Assembly: GCF_011753055.1 (NCBI RefSeq)
Contig: NZ_VWWJ01000024.1
Coordinates: forward strand, 50,317 to 114,316
Length of the DNA: 64,000 nt
Origin: Burkholderia sp. Ax-1719
GTDB taxonomy: Bacteria; Pseudomonadota; Gammaproteobacteria; Burkholderiales; Burkholderiaceae
Direction of reading: 5' to 3'
This document shows, in pieces, positions 9,099 to 17,808 of this stretch. The notes below the pieces were generated by a model. That model did not search any database. It was not told where the DNA came from and saw only the letters and a program-made list of their open reading frames with translations. A program made the position numbers and the translations under genes. The number at the start of each line of letters is the position of its first letter. Position 1 is the stretch's first letter.

Positions 9099-9388
9099 GA
9101 TGCGACTCCTGATAGATAAGTGGGAGTCATATCGTAGAAAGTCACGCTACTGGAGCCAATCAAACAAATTCGATTTTTCGCTGAGTCACGGCGTCGCGCA
9201 TCGCGGTCAATGCGCGTCAAATAATCTGCAATACGAAATAAATCACAGCCATTCGCGGCAGCATTTAAAGCCCGCTTATCTAACCCCACGCGATCTTTAA
9301 TCAGACAAATAAAGTCGCTTTAAATTACGATATCCAACCAATTAAATTACATTTTCATTAAATCGTACAAAACCCTGAAATCCCTACG

Positions 9389-9409
9389 TGATGTAGCTGA
9401 AATACATCA
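9389..9409. repeat. Perfect inverted repeat TGATGTA-N7-TACATCA
   Basis: Seven-base perfect arms with a 7-base spacer sit 6 bases upstream of the predicted -35 box of the siderophore receptor gene. Position and symmetry suit an activator site. No regulator is encoded next to it, so its partner is unknown. Confidence 0.5.
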
Positions 9410-9414
9410 ATCAA

Positions 9415-9443
9415 TTGAAATAAAAAGTAACTTCTGGAATGAT
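9415..9443 (+). promoter_or_regulatory. Predicted sigma-70 promoter of the siderophore receptor operon
   Basis: TTGAAA (9415-9420), a 17-base spacer and AATGAT (9438-9443). The -10 element overlaps the Fur box, an arrangement expected for iron repression. Confidence 0.55.
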
Positions 9444-9459
9444 AGCGATTCTCATTCTC
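9437..9459 (+). promoter_or_regulatory. Fur box
   Basis: GATAGCGATTCTCATTCTC matches the 19-bp Fur consensus GATAATGATAATCATTATC at 14 of 19 positions. It overlaps the -10 region of the TonB-dependent receptor promoter, so iron-replete repression by Fur is predicted. Confidence 0.8.
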
Positions 9460-9623
9460 TCGGCGACCCCACGATGGTCGTTCGGGTTTTAAATCAAAAA
9501 TAGCCAGCCTCGTCAGTCCCTGTGCGCAATTTGGGGGCGGCCAGCCAGCCACCGCCATCCAGGCCAACGCGCCTCCATCGCGCGCTCCACCGGCCGGATT
9601 TTCTTTTGTCGCACAGGGAACCC

Positions 9624-11828
9624 ATGTTGATCAGGACGCCGCTCGCGAGTGCCCTCGCGCTAGCTTTTGCCTTGCCGTTTGCTTCTTCCGCGCTCGCCCA
9701 GAGCGCGCCTGCCGTTGCTGCTTCGGGCGTCGCCGCCACGCCGGCCGCGTCGAAAGCCAATGCCAAGGCCGATGACAACGGCACGCTGCCGGCTGTCGCC
9801 GTGAGTGGGGCGGCCGCTCCGCAGGACTTCCAGGCCGAAAAATCGACCGTCGGCGCCAAGACGCCCACGGCGCTGCGCGACATTCCGCAGACGGTGACGG
9901 TGATCAACAAGGCGCTGATCCAGTCGCAGGGCGCGACTTCGTTCCAGGACGCGCTGCGCAACGCGCCCGGCATCACGATCGGCGGCGCGGAAGGCGGCCA
10001 GATCGGCAACAACATCAATCTGCGCGGCTTCACGGCGCAAAACGACATTTATCTGGACGGCTTCCGCGACCGCAACCAGTACTATCGCGACACCTTCGAT
10101 CTCGAATCGATCGAGGTGCTGTACGGGCCGTCGTCGATGCTGTTTGGCCGCGGCTCCACGGGCGGTGTGATCAACCAGGTGAGCAAGCAGGCCGGTCTCA
10201 AGCCGCTCACCGAAGTTTCGTCCACCATCGGCACCGACGACCGCTATCGCGCGACGCTCGACGTCGATCGTCCGCTTGGCGATCACGCGGCATTCCGTCT
10301 GAATGCGTTTGGCCAGTCGCTCGGCTCGACGCGCGACGAGATGATGAACAAGGATTACGGCTTTGCGCCCACGCTGCGCTTTGGCATCGGCACGCCGACC
10401 GAGGTCACGCTTTCCGCGCTGATCCAGCACAACTACGATCAGCCCGACTACGGCGTGCAGGCGATCAACGGCCATGCGTTCGCGCCTTCGAAGAGCACGT
10501 ATTACGGCCTGACCGACGACCGCACGATCCAGGACGTCCAGACGCTGACGGCGCGCGTCGATCACAAGTTCAACGATCAGTTCAAGATCAGCAACCAGAC
10601 CGAGTTCTCGCACTCGCTCACGGATGCGCGCGAGACGGCGGCGCAGGCGGTGCTCACCGGGCCGCTTTCGACCAGCACGGCGCTCAAGAACGGCAACTAC
10701 ACGACGCTGCCGCTGTCCGATCTCTACGTGAAGCTGCAGAGCCACGATCGCGTGATCGAGAATCACTCGGTCTATAACGATACGATGGCGCAGTACAAGT
10801 TCAACACGGGCTTCGTGAAGCACGAGATGATCGCGGGCGTCGAAGTGGGCCACGACAGCTACACGAATCAGGCCTACACGCGCAACAATCTGCCGATTGT
10901 CTCGCTGCTCGACCCGGTCTATATTTCGACGCCTTCGAACGTCACGACGACGGTCGGCAATCACGCGGAATCGGGCGCGACCACGCTGGCGGCGTACTTC
11001 AACGAAACGATGTCGCTGGGCGAGCACTGGAAACTGATTGGCGGCGTGCGCTGGGATCGCTTCCAGGCGCATATTACGAACTCGATCAGTGCTCCGAACT
11101 ATGCGGCGCAGACCAATACGTTCACGAGCGTGCGCGCCGGCGCGATCTATCAGCCGACCGACTGGCAGTCGTATTACTTCTCGTACGGCACCTCGTTCGA
11201 TCCGTCGCTTGAAGCGATGACCGTCACGAACAATACGCAAGGTCTCGCGCCCGAGCACACCAAGTCGTACGAAGTGGGCGGCAAGTGGGATTTGCTGGGC
11301 GGCAATCTGTCGGTGACATCGGCGTTCTTCCAGCAGGAAATGGATAACGCGCGTACGCAGACCTCGACGGGCGAATACACGCTCGAAGGCGATATTCGCG
11401 TGCGCGGCTTCCAGGCGGGCGCAACCGGCCACATCACCGACAAGTGGCAGGTATTCGCGGGCTACACCTATATGGACGGCATCGTGCTCAAGGCCGCCGA
11501 TGGCACCCAGGGCAACACGCCTGCGAATACACCGCGCAACACCTTCACGCTGTGGACCACGTATGCGTTCACGCCGCATTGGGAAGTGGGTGGCGGCCCG
11601 ACGTATATGTCGTCGCGTTATGCGGCCAACACGAATTACGTGCAGGTGGGCGGTTATACGCGCTGGGACGCGATGGCCGAATACCACGAGAAGAAGTGGG
11701 ACGCGCGACTCAATTTGCTGAACCTGACGAACAAGTTCTACTATGACGCCCTCATCCAGTCGGATGGCGGACGTTCGGTGCCGGGTGTCGGTCGTACGCT
11801 GCTCGCGACGTTCGACTACCGCTTCTAA
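9624..11828 (+). CDS. TonB-dependent siderophore receptor (Fiu/PiuA-like)
   Basis: Outer membrane receptor for ferric siderophores, probably catecholates. The chosen ATG follows AGGGA and gives a clean signal peptide cut after A-L-A-Q (about residue 26). The plug domain shows the usual signature of a siderophore receptor (R-D-I-P-Q-T-V-T-V-I, then N-L-R-G-F, G-R-G-S-T-G-G-V-I-N). The 22-strand barrel ends in Y-R-F with a terminal phenylalanine. Downstream lie a PiuC/YbiX hydroxylase and a PepSY protein, the partner set seen with Fiu and PiuA receptors. A Fur box covers the promoter. The exact ligand cannot be read from sequence. Confidence 0.93.
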   Translation: MLIRTPLASALALAFALPFASSALAQSAPAVAASGVAATPAASKANAKADDNGTLPAVAVSGAAAPQDFQAEKSTVGAKTPTALRDIPQTVTVINKALIQSQGATSFQDALRNAPGITIGGAEGGQIGNNINLRGFTAQNDIYLDGFRDRNQYYRDTFDLESIEVLYGPSSMLFGRGSTGGVINQVSKQAGLKPLTEVSSTIGTDDRYRATLDVDRPLGDHAAFRLNAFGQSLGSTRDEMMNKDYGFAPTLRFGIGTPTEVTLSALIQHNYDQPDYGVQAINGHAFAPSKSTYYGLTDDRTIQDVQTLTARVDHKFNDQFKISNQTEFSHSLTDARETAAQAVLTGPLSTSTALKNGNYTTLPLSDLYVKLQSHDRVIENHSVYNDTMAQYKFNTGFVKHEMIAGVEVGHDSYTNQAYTRNNLPIVSLLDPVYISTPSNVTTTVGNHAESGATTLAAYFNETMSLGEHWKLIGGVRWDRFQAHITNSISAPNYAAQTNTFTSVRAGAIYQPTDWQSYYFSYGTSFDPSLEAMTVTNNTQGLAPEHTKSYEVGGKWDLLGGNLSVTSAFFQQEMDNARTQTSTGEYTLEGDIRVRGFQAGATGHITDKWQVFAGYTYMDGIVLKAADGTQGNTPANTPRNTFTLWTTYAFTPHWEVGGGPTYMSSRYAANTNYVQVGGYTRWDAMAEYHEKKWDARLNLLNLTNKFYYDALIQSDGGRSVPGVGRTLLATFDYRF

Positions 11829-11879
11829 ATCCGAAGGTTCGTAACCGGCGCTAATGAAGTCTCCACGCCGGTGTCACGC

Positions 11880-11905
11880 AAAGCCCGCATGATTGCGGGC
11901 TTTTG
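11880..11905 (+). terminator. Terminator or attenuator between the receptor and hydroxylase genes
   Basis: AAAGCCCGC and GCGGGCTTT form a 9-bp stem with a 6-nt loop, ending in a T run. It probably reduces read-through from the receptor gene into the hydroxylase. Confidence 0.7.
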
Positions 11906-11937
11906 TGCGTCCGTACCCTCTGTAATGCCGCGTAATG

Positions 11938-11961
11938 AACGGGCTGCGAACAAAGCCCGTT
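11938..11961 (+). repeat. Second hairpin in the leader of the hydroxylase gene
   Basis: AACGGGCT and AGCCCGTT form a perfect 8-bp stem around an 8-nt loop, 28 bases upstream of the hydroxylase ATG. The stem shares AAGCCCG with the preceding terminator, so the two could form alternative pairings. Confidence 0.5.
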
Positions 11962-11989
11962 TCATGCGCAACGATTGAAGGAAACGACG

Positions 11990-12670
11990 ATGCTGATCCA
12001 TATCCCGAACGTCCTGACGCCCGAACAGGTGCAGGCGATGCGCGCGCGCCTGGACAACGCGGGCGACGCCTGGGTGGACGGCCGCGCAACGGCCGGCTGG
12101 CAGGGCGCGCCCGTAAAGCGCAATCAGCAGATCGCCGAGCACACGCCGCTCGCGCGTGAGCTGGGCGATGTGGTGCTGGCCGCCATCGAGCGCAATCCGC
12201 TCTTCATCAGCGCGGCGTTGCCCAATCAGGTGTATCCGCCGCTCTTCAATCGCTACGAAGGCGGCATGACGTTCGGCTCGCATGTCGATGGCGCGGTGCG
12301 CGTGCTGCCCAACGGCATGAAACTGCGCACCGATGTGTCGGCGACGCTGTTTCTTTCCGCGCCCGATGAATACGACGGCGGCGAACTGGTGGTCGAGGAC
12401 ACCTACGGCGTGCAGGAAGTGAAGCTGCCGGCGGGCGACATGATCGTCTATCCGGCCACGAGCCTGCATCAGGTGAATCCGGTCACGCGCGGCGCGCGCG
12501 TGGGCAGTTTCTTCTGGGTGCAAAGCCTCGTGCGCGACGACACCAAACGCGCGCTGCTTTTCGACATGGACACCGCCATTCAACGGCTGGCCGCGAGCGA
12601 CGCGGACGCGCAGGCGCGTCGCAGCCTCGTGGGCTGCTATCACAATCTTTTGCGTATCTGGAGTGAGACG
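11990..12670 (+). CDS. piuC: Fe(II)/2-oxoglutarate-dependent hydroxylase (PKHD type, PiuC/YbiX)
   Basis: The reported end is 3 bases short of the TGA (12671-12673) because the next gene overlaps it. This is a double-stranded beta-helix dioxygenase with metal ligands H98-x-D100 and H160 and an R170 expected to bind 2-oxoglutarate. ATG at 11990 follows GAAGGA; a TTG five codons earlier is less likely. PiuC/YbiX proteins accompany Fiu/PiuA siderophore receptors and are needed for handling the imported siderophore or siderophore-drug conjugates, but the substrate is not settled. About 160 bases and two hairpins separate it from the receptor gene. It overlaps the next start by four bases (GTGA), so translation is probably coupled. 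Confidence 0.9.
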
Positions 12671-13353
12671 TGAGTTCTACCGAAAGCGCTGTATTGATCG
12701 ACGATCAGCAACGTAGCGAGCGCGCGAAGCGTTCGCGGCGCGCCACCTTTATCAAATGGCTGCGCAAGGTGCATGGCTGGGTCGGCTTGTGGGGCGCGGC
12801 ACTCGGCTTGTTGTTTGGTGTGACGGGCTTCGTGCTGAATCACCGCATGGAGCCGCTGCGCATTTCGCCGGGCGCGCCGCAGGTTTCGTCGATGCAGCTC
12901 GACGTGCCCGATCCCGCGCCCGAAACGCCGCGCGATCTGGTCAAGTGGCTCAAGTCGCAGCCCGATCTGAAACTGCCGCAACGCATGGGCCGCGTGCAGA
13001 AGGAGCCAGAGCACAAGGTGGCCTGGGGCGATCGCACGGTTGTGCAGCCGGAACACTGGCAAGTCATGTTCAACGCGCCGCATGAAAGCGTGACTGCCGA
13101 GTACTGGGTGGGCAACGACACCGTCACGCTCAAGCGTTCCGATAATTCGCTGATGGCGACCATCACGAACCTGCACAAGGGCGTGGGCATGAGCATCGGC
13201 TGGGTGCTGTTCATCGACACCTTTGCGGGCGCGCTCATTCTGCTGTCGCTCACGGGCGTGCTGTTGTGGACCGAACTGAACAAGCGCAAGACGGTGGGCG
13301 CGGTGCTGGTGATCGGCTCGATCGTCGTGGCGGTGTGCGTTGGGCTGGCCTGA
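12670..13353 (+). CDS. PepSY-associated transmembrane protein
   Basis: Inner membrane protein of 227 aa with a short basic cytoplasmic N-terminus. The first helix starts in the conserved W-L-R-K-V-H-G-W-V-G-L segment (about 36-60). A periplasmic domain of about 110 residues follows, then two closely spaced C-terminal helices. The H-G-W-x-G-L/W motif is typical of PepSY_TM proteins, several of which act in siderophore reduction or iron release at the membrane. It overlaps the hydroxylase gene and so belongs to the same iron operon. A role as ferric-siderophore reductase or assembly factor is inference. Confidence 0.85.
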   Translation: MSSTESAVLIDDQQRSERAKRSRRATFIKWLRKVHGWVGLWGAALGLLFGVTGFVLNHRMEPLRISPGAPQVSSMQLDVPDPAPETPRDLVKWLKSQPDLKLPQRMGRVQKEPEHKVAWGDRTVVQPEHWQVMFNAPHESVTAEYWVGNDTVTLKRSDNSLMATITNLHKGVGMSIGWVLFIDTFAGALILLSLTGVLLWTELNKRKTVGAVLVIGSIVVAVCVGLA

Positions 13354-13356
13354 GTT

Positions 13357-14295
13357 TTAAACCATTTTTTCCACGCCGCCGAGGTGTTGCGCCAGATAGT
13401 CGATGAAGGCGCGCACCTTGGGCGGCAAAAACCGGTTGGGCGGATACAGCAGCCAGACCGGGCCCATATAGGCGCGCGCCTCGAAGACCCATTCCGGCAG
13501 CACCTGCACGAGCCGGCCGTCGCGCAATGCTTCGGCGGCGGTAAATTCGGGCAGGCAGGCGATGCCCCAATCCTCCAGCGCCGCTTCCAGTCGCGCGCCC
13601 GCATGATTGGCGATATAGCGGCCCTTCACCTCGACAGTCTGTGTTTGCGCACCCTCGCGTAGACGACGCAGACGCCAGCGATGATCGTCGGCGGTTTCTC
13701 CCAGCCATAGGCAATCGTGTTGCGCGAGGTCGCGCGGCGCTTCGGGCGTGCCGCGTGCAGCCAGATATGCGGGCGACGCGCACAACAGCCAGCGCACCTC
13801 GCCCAACTGGCGCGCGGCGAGTCCGGGCGGCGGCGTGCGCGTTGGCCGGATCACCAGATCGAGGCCGTCGCGCAGCGGATCGACTTCGTGGTCGATAAAG
13901 ACGAGTTGCACGTCCACGTCCGCAAACTCGCGCAAAAAGCCCGGAATCAGCGGATGAATCACGGTCTTCGCGTAGGCCGTGGGCGCGGCGACGCTCACTC
14001 GTCCCTGCGGCTTTGTGGCGAGTTGGCCCGCGGCGTCGATGGCGCCTGCCGCGGCGCCGACCATGTCGCGGCAATGTCGATACACCTGTTCACCCGATTC
14101 GGTCACGCGGATCTGGCGTGTCGAGCGCTCCAGCAGACGGGCGCCCAGCGCTTCCTCCAGACGTTTGATCTGGCGGCTGACCGTCGATGGCGTGCTGCCC
14201 AGCTGGCGCGCGGCCACCGAGAAATTGCCGGCCTCGACCACCCGCGCGAAGGTCGCGAGATCGGGCAGCAGGGCGAAAAGTTCGGTTGGGCTCAT
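13357..14295 (-). CDS. LysR family transcriptional regulator
   Basis: A 312-residue protein. The N-terminal winged helix-turn-helix (F-A-R-V-V-E-A-G-N-F-S-V-A-A-R-Q-L-G, then S-T-V-S-R-Q-I-K-R-L-E) is clear, and a periplasmic-binding-like effector domain follows. It closely resembles the DsdC/AaeR-type LysR proteins that end in a K-V-R-A-F-I-D-Y-L helix. It is divergent from the EamA transporter gene with about 87 bases between starts, and is the obvious candidate to control it. It converges head-on with the PepSY gene with 3 bases between stops. Confidence 0.92.
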   Translation of the reverse strand: MSPTELFALLPDLATFARVVEAGNFSVAARQLGSTPSTVSRQIKRLEEALGARLLERSTRQIRVTESGEQVYRHCRDMVGAAAGAIDAAGQLATKPQGRVSVAAPTAYAKTVIHPLIPGFLREFADVDVQLVFIDHEVDPLRDGLDLVIRPTRTPPPGLAARQLGEVRWLLCASPAYLAARGTPEAPRDLAQHDCLWLGETADDHRWRLRRLREGAQTQTVEVKGRYIANHAGARLEAALEDWGIACLPEFTAAEALRDGRLVQVLPEWVFEARAYMGPVWLLYPPNRFLPPKVRAFIDYLAQHLGGVEKMV

Positions 14296-14382
14296 GGGCA
14301 GCGGTCTGTGTTTATCTGTGCGTGGACGACATAAAAGCTGTGCGCTGACACCTGATTATCGTCATTAACGCAAAGCAGGACA

Positions 14383-15339
14383 ATGGCTGTTCCCGCCATC
14401 CACGAGAATCACGCCATGATCCTGCGCTTCGCCCGACTGATGCATCTCACCGACTGGCTGCTGCTCGCCGTCGCCTTTGTCTGGGGCACGAGTTACGGCG
14501 TGGTCAAGCACGCGCTGGCGTTTTATCCAGTGTTGGGGTTGTTGGCGCTGCGCTTTGGCATCACGTTCGTATTGCTTGCGCCCGCGCTACGCAGCTTGCG
14601 CGCGGCATCGCGGCGCGCGTTGGCCGGCGCGCTGCTGGCGGGCGCGCTGTTGCTCGGCATCTTTTTGTGCGAGACCTTTGGCGTGATGCTTACGCGCGCG
14701 TCGAACGCGGCGTTCCTCATCAGTCTGTGCGTCGTACTCACGCCGCTGGTCGAGTGGGCGATGTTGCAGCGGCGTCCGGCGCGAGCGGAGTGGCTGGCGG
14801 TAGCAGCGTCGCTGGCGGGAGCGTGGCTGCTGACGGGCGGCGCCTATGTGCCGAACGCCGGCGACGCGTTGATCTTGCTGGCCGCGCTTCTACGGGCGTT
14901 GTCGGTCTGCGTGACGAAGCGCGTGATGCGCGATGCGGCCCTCGCGCCGCTTGCGGTGACTGCCGTGCAGGCGGGCTGCGTGGCGTTTGGCAGCGCGGCG
15001 CTTGCTTTTGTGTTCGCGCCTGGGCAGTGGCACGCGCTGCCGTCATTTGCAGGACATGGTGTGTTCTGGACGAGCGTGGCGTGGCTGGTGCTCGCCTGCA
15101 CGCTATTCGCCTTCTTCGTCCAGAACTATGCCGTACGCCGCAGCAGCCCGACGCGCGTGGCCTTGCTGATGGGCAGCGAACCCGCGTTCGGCGCGTTGTT
15201 CGCCTGCATCTGGCTGGGCGAGCGCCTGAGCGCAGCGGCGTGGATTGGCGGCGCGCTGATCGTCGCCGCTTCGCTGCTGGCAACGGTGCAATGGAAGCGC
15301 GCCGACGCCGCCGCACTCGCGGAAGCCGCGAGCGCGTGA
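14383..15339 (+). CDS. EamA/DMT family transporter
   Basis: Inner membrane protein of 318 aa with about ten predicted helices in two EamA repeats. The W-G-T-S-Y-G-V-V-K segment and the A-L-R-F-G motif in helices 1-2 are typical of drug/metabolite exporters. The second repeat shows S-E-P-A-F-G-A-L-F-A near its end. The start at 14383 has AGGA unusually close to the ATG, and an ATG at 14416 is an equal alternative. It is divergent from a LysR gene that probably controls it. Substrate unknown. Confidence 0.88.
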   Translation: MAVPAIHENHAMILRFARLMHLTDWLLLAVAFVWGTSYGVVKHALAFYPVLGLLALRFGITFVLLAPALRSLRAASRRALAGALLAGALLLGIFLCETFGVMLTRASNAAFLISLCVVLTPLVEWAMLQRRPARAEWLAVAASLAGAWLLTGGAYVPNAGDALILLAALLRALSVCVTKRVMRDAALAPLAVTAVQAGCVAFGSAALAFVFAPGQWHALPSFAGHGVFWTSVAWLVLACTLFAFFVQNYAVRRSSPTRVALLMGSEPAFGALFACIWLGERLSAAAWIGGALIVAASLLATVQWKRADAAALAEAASA

Positions 15340-15346
15340 AACCGCG

Positions 15347-16117
15347 CTAGTCCTTCACGCCGCGTTTGCGCAGCAGATACGTATCCATGATCCAGCCGTT
15401 GGCTTCGCGCGCTTCGGCGCGCACACGCACGATTTCGTCTTTTACTTCGTCCAGCGGACCGGCTACGAGGATCTCATCGGGCGTACCCACATACGCGCCC
15501 CAGTAAATGTCGAGATCCTCGCCTGTCATCTGCATATAGGCGTTCTGCGCGTCGAGCATCACCACGGCGCTGTCCGCGTCGTCGGGAAAGCCGTTTTCCG
15601 CGAGACGCCGCCCGGTTGTGATGCTCACCGGTTTGCCGATGAAGTTCAGCGGCACGCGATGCTTCGCCGCCAACGCCTGCACGCTGCTGATACCCGGAAT
15701 CACCTCGAACTCGAATGCGATACGCCCTTCGGCCAGAATCGCATCGAGAATGCGGATCGTGCTGTCATAGAGCGATGGATCGCCCCACACGAGAAACGCA
15801 CCGCATTGTTCCTCTGCGAGTTCGTTTTCGATCAGCCCTTCAAACACGCGCTGCTTGTCGCGATTGAGTTCATCCACGGCGGCCTTGTATTCGACGCCAT
15901 CGCGCCGCCGTTCGGGACTACTTGCCTCCACGATCCGATAATCAGGATTCCGGATAAAGCGCGCGCAGATTTCCTTGCGCAGCGCGACGAGCTTGTCCTT
16001 TGCGGGGCCCTTGTCCATCACGAAGAATACGTTGGCGGCGTTGAGCGCCTCGATGGCTTGCACGGTCAGATAGTTGGGGTCGCCCGCGCCGATGCCGATG
16101 ATCAGAATCTTTTTCAC
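15347..16117 (-). CDS. cobF: Precorrin-6A synthase (deacetylating) CobF
   Basis: Enzyme of the aerobic cobalamin pathway that methylates at C-1 and removes the C-1 acetyl group. The SAM-binding start is K-K-I-L-I-I-G-I-G-A-G-D-P. V-I-P-G-I-S-S-V-Q-A-L-A and the W-G-D-P-S-L-Y-D motif are typical of tetrapyrrole methylases. The GTG at 16117 gives 256 aa, the family's usual length. The open frame runs 67 codons further upstream, but that extension covers the divergent lysE promoter and has no family similarity. No other cob gene is present nearby, so it is an isolated member. The stop converges with the EamA gene. Confidence 0.9.
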   Translation of the reverse strand: MKKILIIGIGAGDPNYLTVQAIEALNAANVFFVMDKGPAKDKLVALRKEICARFIRNPDYRIVEASSPERRRDGVEYKAAVDELNRDKQRVFEGLIENELAEEQCGAFLVWGDPSLYDSTIRILDAILAEGRIAFEFEVIPGISSVQALAAKHRVPLNFIGKPVSITTGRRLAENGFPDDADSAVVMLDAQNAYMQMTGEDLDIYWGAYVGTPDEILVAGPLDEVKDEIVRVRAEAREANGWIMDTYLLRKRGVKD

Positions 16118-16253
16118 GTTGAAGTTGGGTTGAATGCGTTGCGTAAAGAATGATAGCAGGCACGCCAGCGCAGTAATTTTCTTCAATACGCGTGCTTTCG
16201 CTTTGCGTACGCTCGACGGTGATTTATCGCCATCGGGCGAATCGAGGAGAATC

Positions 16254-16841
16254 GTGAGCACTGCACTATCTATGGCCGCTTTTGCGCTGGCCACATCCAT
16301 CACACCGGGTCCCGTCAATATCGTTGCGCTGGGTGCGGGCGCGCGTTATGGCTTACGCGCAAGCCTTCGTCACGTCACGGGCGCGACGGTGGGCTTCGCG
16401 CTGCTGTTGCTGCTGATCGGCCTCGGTCTGCACGAACTACTCGTGAAATTGCCGATGCTTACGCGCGTAATCGAATGGGCGGGCGTGGCGTTTCTGCTTT
16501 ACGTCGCGTGGAAACTCGCCACCGACGACGGCCGCATCGATACCACGGGCGCTGCGCGCGGCCCCACGCTGCTCACGGGCGCGGCGATGCAATGGCTCAA
16601 TCCGAAGGCGTGGCTCGCTTCGGTTGCTGGCATGGGCGCGTATGCGGCCTCCGGAGAGAAAGCCCTTGTATGGCAGTTCGCGGCGATCTATTTCGTGGTG
16701 TGTTACGCGTCGATTGCGTGCTGGGCGTGGGCAGGCGCATCGCTGCGCCAGGCGTTGCGCGAACCGGCGCGCGTGCGCTTCGTGAACCGGACGATGGCGG
16801 CGCTGCTGGCGGCGAGCGCTTTATGGCTCCTGCTCGATTAA
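16254..16841 (+). CDS. LysE family translocator
   Basis: Predicted exporter of amino acids or derivatives, 195 aa, five to six membrane helices. The N-terminal signature S-I-T-P-G-P-V-N-I-V-A-L-G-A-G-A-R-Y-G is diagnostic for LysE/RhtB proteins, as is N-P-K-A-W in the middle. The start is a GTG preceded by GAGGAGA; an upstream extension of 40 codons is not supported. It is divergent from cobF and converges with an AraC regulator 10 bases downstream, a common arrangement for LysE-type exporters. Substrate not determinable. Confidence 0.9.
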   Translation: MSTALSMAAFALATSITPGPVNIVALGAGARYGLRASLRHVTGATVGFALLLLLIGLGLHELLVKLPMLTRVIEWAGVAFLLYVAWKLATDDGRIDTTGAARGPTLLTGAAMQWLNPKAWLASVAGMGAYAASGEKALVWQFAAIYFVVCYASIACWAWAGASLRQALREPARVRFVNRTMAALLAASALWLLLD

Positions 16842-16850
16842 ACCAGCGCT

Positions 16851-17687
16851 TTAACCGCGATATTGGCCCGGCGTGGCGGCCACGAATTGCCGGAACGCAC
16901 GCTGCAAATGCGCCTGATCGGCGAAACCGGCTTCGGCGGCCACATCGGCGATAGCGTGGCCGCGGCGCAATTGGGCACGGCTGAATTCGATGCGCCGGTT
17001 CACCACGTAGGCGTGCGGTGTGAGGCCATATTGCTCGCGAAACGCGCGAATCAGATACGAAGGCGAAAGGTCCGCCGCCGCGCAGATTTCTTCGAGCTTG
17101 AGCGCGCGCGTGTAGTTATCGTCGATAAATTCGGCGGCGCGTTTGATGCGCTGGTCGGGCGCGCGCGACGTGTTGCCATCGGGCGCGGGATTGAGCGTTT
17201 GCTGAAGCTGCGTGAAATACTGCGTGGCCGCGCTTTCCTTGCGCAATACCTCCGCATGTGGATCGACCAGCAGGTCGTAGAGCGCATTCAAGCCGTTGAA
17301 GAGATTCGCGTCCCACGTGAGCGTCTGCGCGAAGGGCCGAAAACCTTCCTGCGCGCCAAAGCCCAGCGTATGTTGCAAACGCGCGAGCCAGGTCACGTCG
17401 ATATGAAACATGCGGTAGGCCCATGCTTCGTCGTCGGCGGGATTGCAGGCGTGAACCACCTGCGCATTGATGACGACGACCGCGCCCGCGTGAATGTGCT
17501 CCAGCGTATCGCCGTTCAGATAGGTGCTGCGCCCGCCCAGAATCGAGCCGATCGAAAACGTGCTGTGCGCGTGCCGCCCGTAGCGGACCTTGCGGCCGTC
17601 GGTGATGGCGCGCACTTCGATGAAGGGCAGGGCGTCGTCGCGCCAGAAGCTGGGCGTGGCGTCGGCGGATTGGGACAGCGGGGGCAT
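16851..17687 (-). CDS. AraC family regulator (cupin sensor)
   Basis: A 278-residue protein: an N-terminal AraC-type cupin (G-R-H-A-H-S-T-F-S-I-G) followed by two C-terminal helix-turn-helices (L-E-E-I-C-A-A-A-D-L-S-P-S-Y and I-A-D-V-A-A-E-A-G-F-A-D-Q-A-H-L). It ends in the usual F-V-A-A-T-P-G-Q-Y-R motif. The start at 17687 gives the normal family length; the open frame extends much further upstream without a ribosome site. It is convergent with the lysE-like gene and likely regulates it, and is divergent from the GNAT gene. Confidence 0.9.
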   Translation of the reverse strand: MPPLSQSADATPSFWRDDALPFIEVRAITDGRKVRYGRHAHSTFSIGSILGGRSTYLNGDTLEHIHAGAVVVINAQVVHACNPADDEAWAYRMFHIDVTWLARLQHTLGFGAQEGFRPFAQTLTWDANLFNGLNALYDLLVDPHAEVLRKESAATQYFTQLQQTLNPAPDGNTSRAPDQRIKRAAEFIDDNYTRALKLEEICAAADLSPSYLIRAFREQYGLTPHAYVVNRRIEFSRAQLRRGHAIADVAAEAGFADQAHLQRAFRQFVAATPGQYRG

Positions 17688-17808
17688 GGCGGACCCATCG
17701 ACATAAAACTTGATCTTAACGCAGCGGGCCGATGCGGTTGCGCGTGGTGGCCGCGCAAGTCGTGCTAGTTTGACGGCTCCCTCTAATTCGAACGGATGCC
17801 CGCTGCTT

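Larger units (their letters stand above)
9099..9623. other. AT-rich divergent regulatory region upstream of the TonB receptor
   Basis: Over 500 bases without a supported gene. It is markedly AT-rich between about 9220 and 9440, unlike the rest of the window. It contains an inverted repeat (9389-9409), a promoter (9415-9443) and an overlapping Fur box (9437-9459), all serving the receptor gene. An open frame that continues upstream of the receptor start to 9522 lacks a ribosome site. Confidence 0.7.

Noticed and set aside
9660..11687. A 675-codon leftward open frame opposite the TonB receptor
   Set aside because: It is Arg/His/Val-rich with no family features and fully covered by a well-supported receptor gene.
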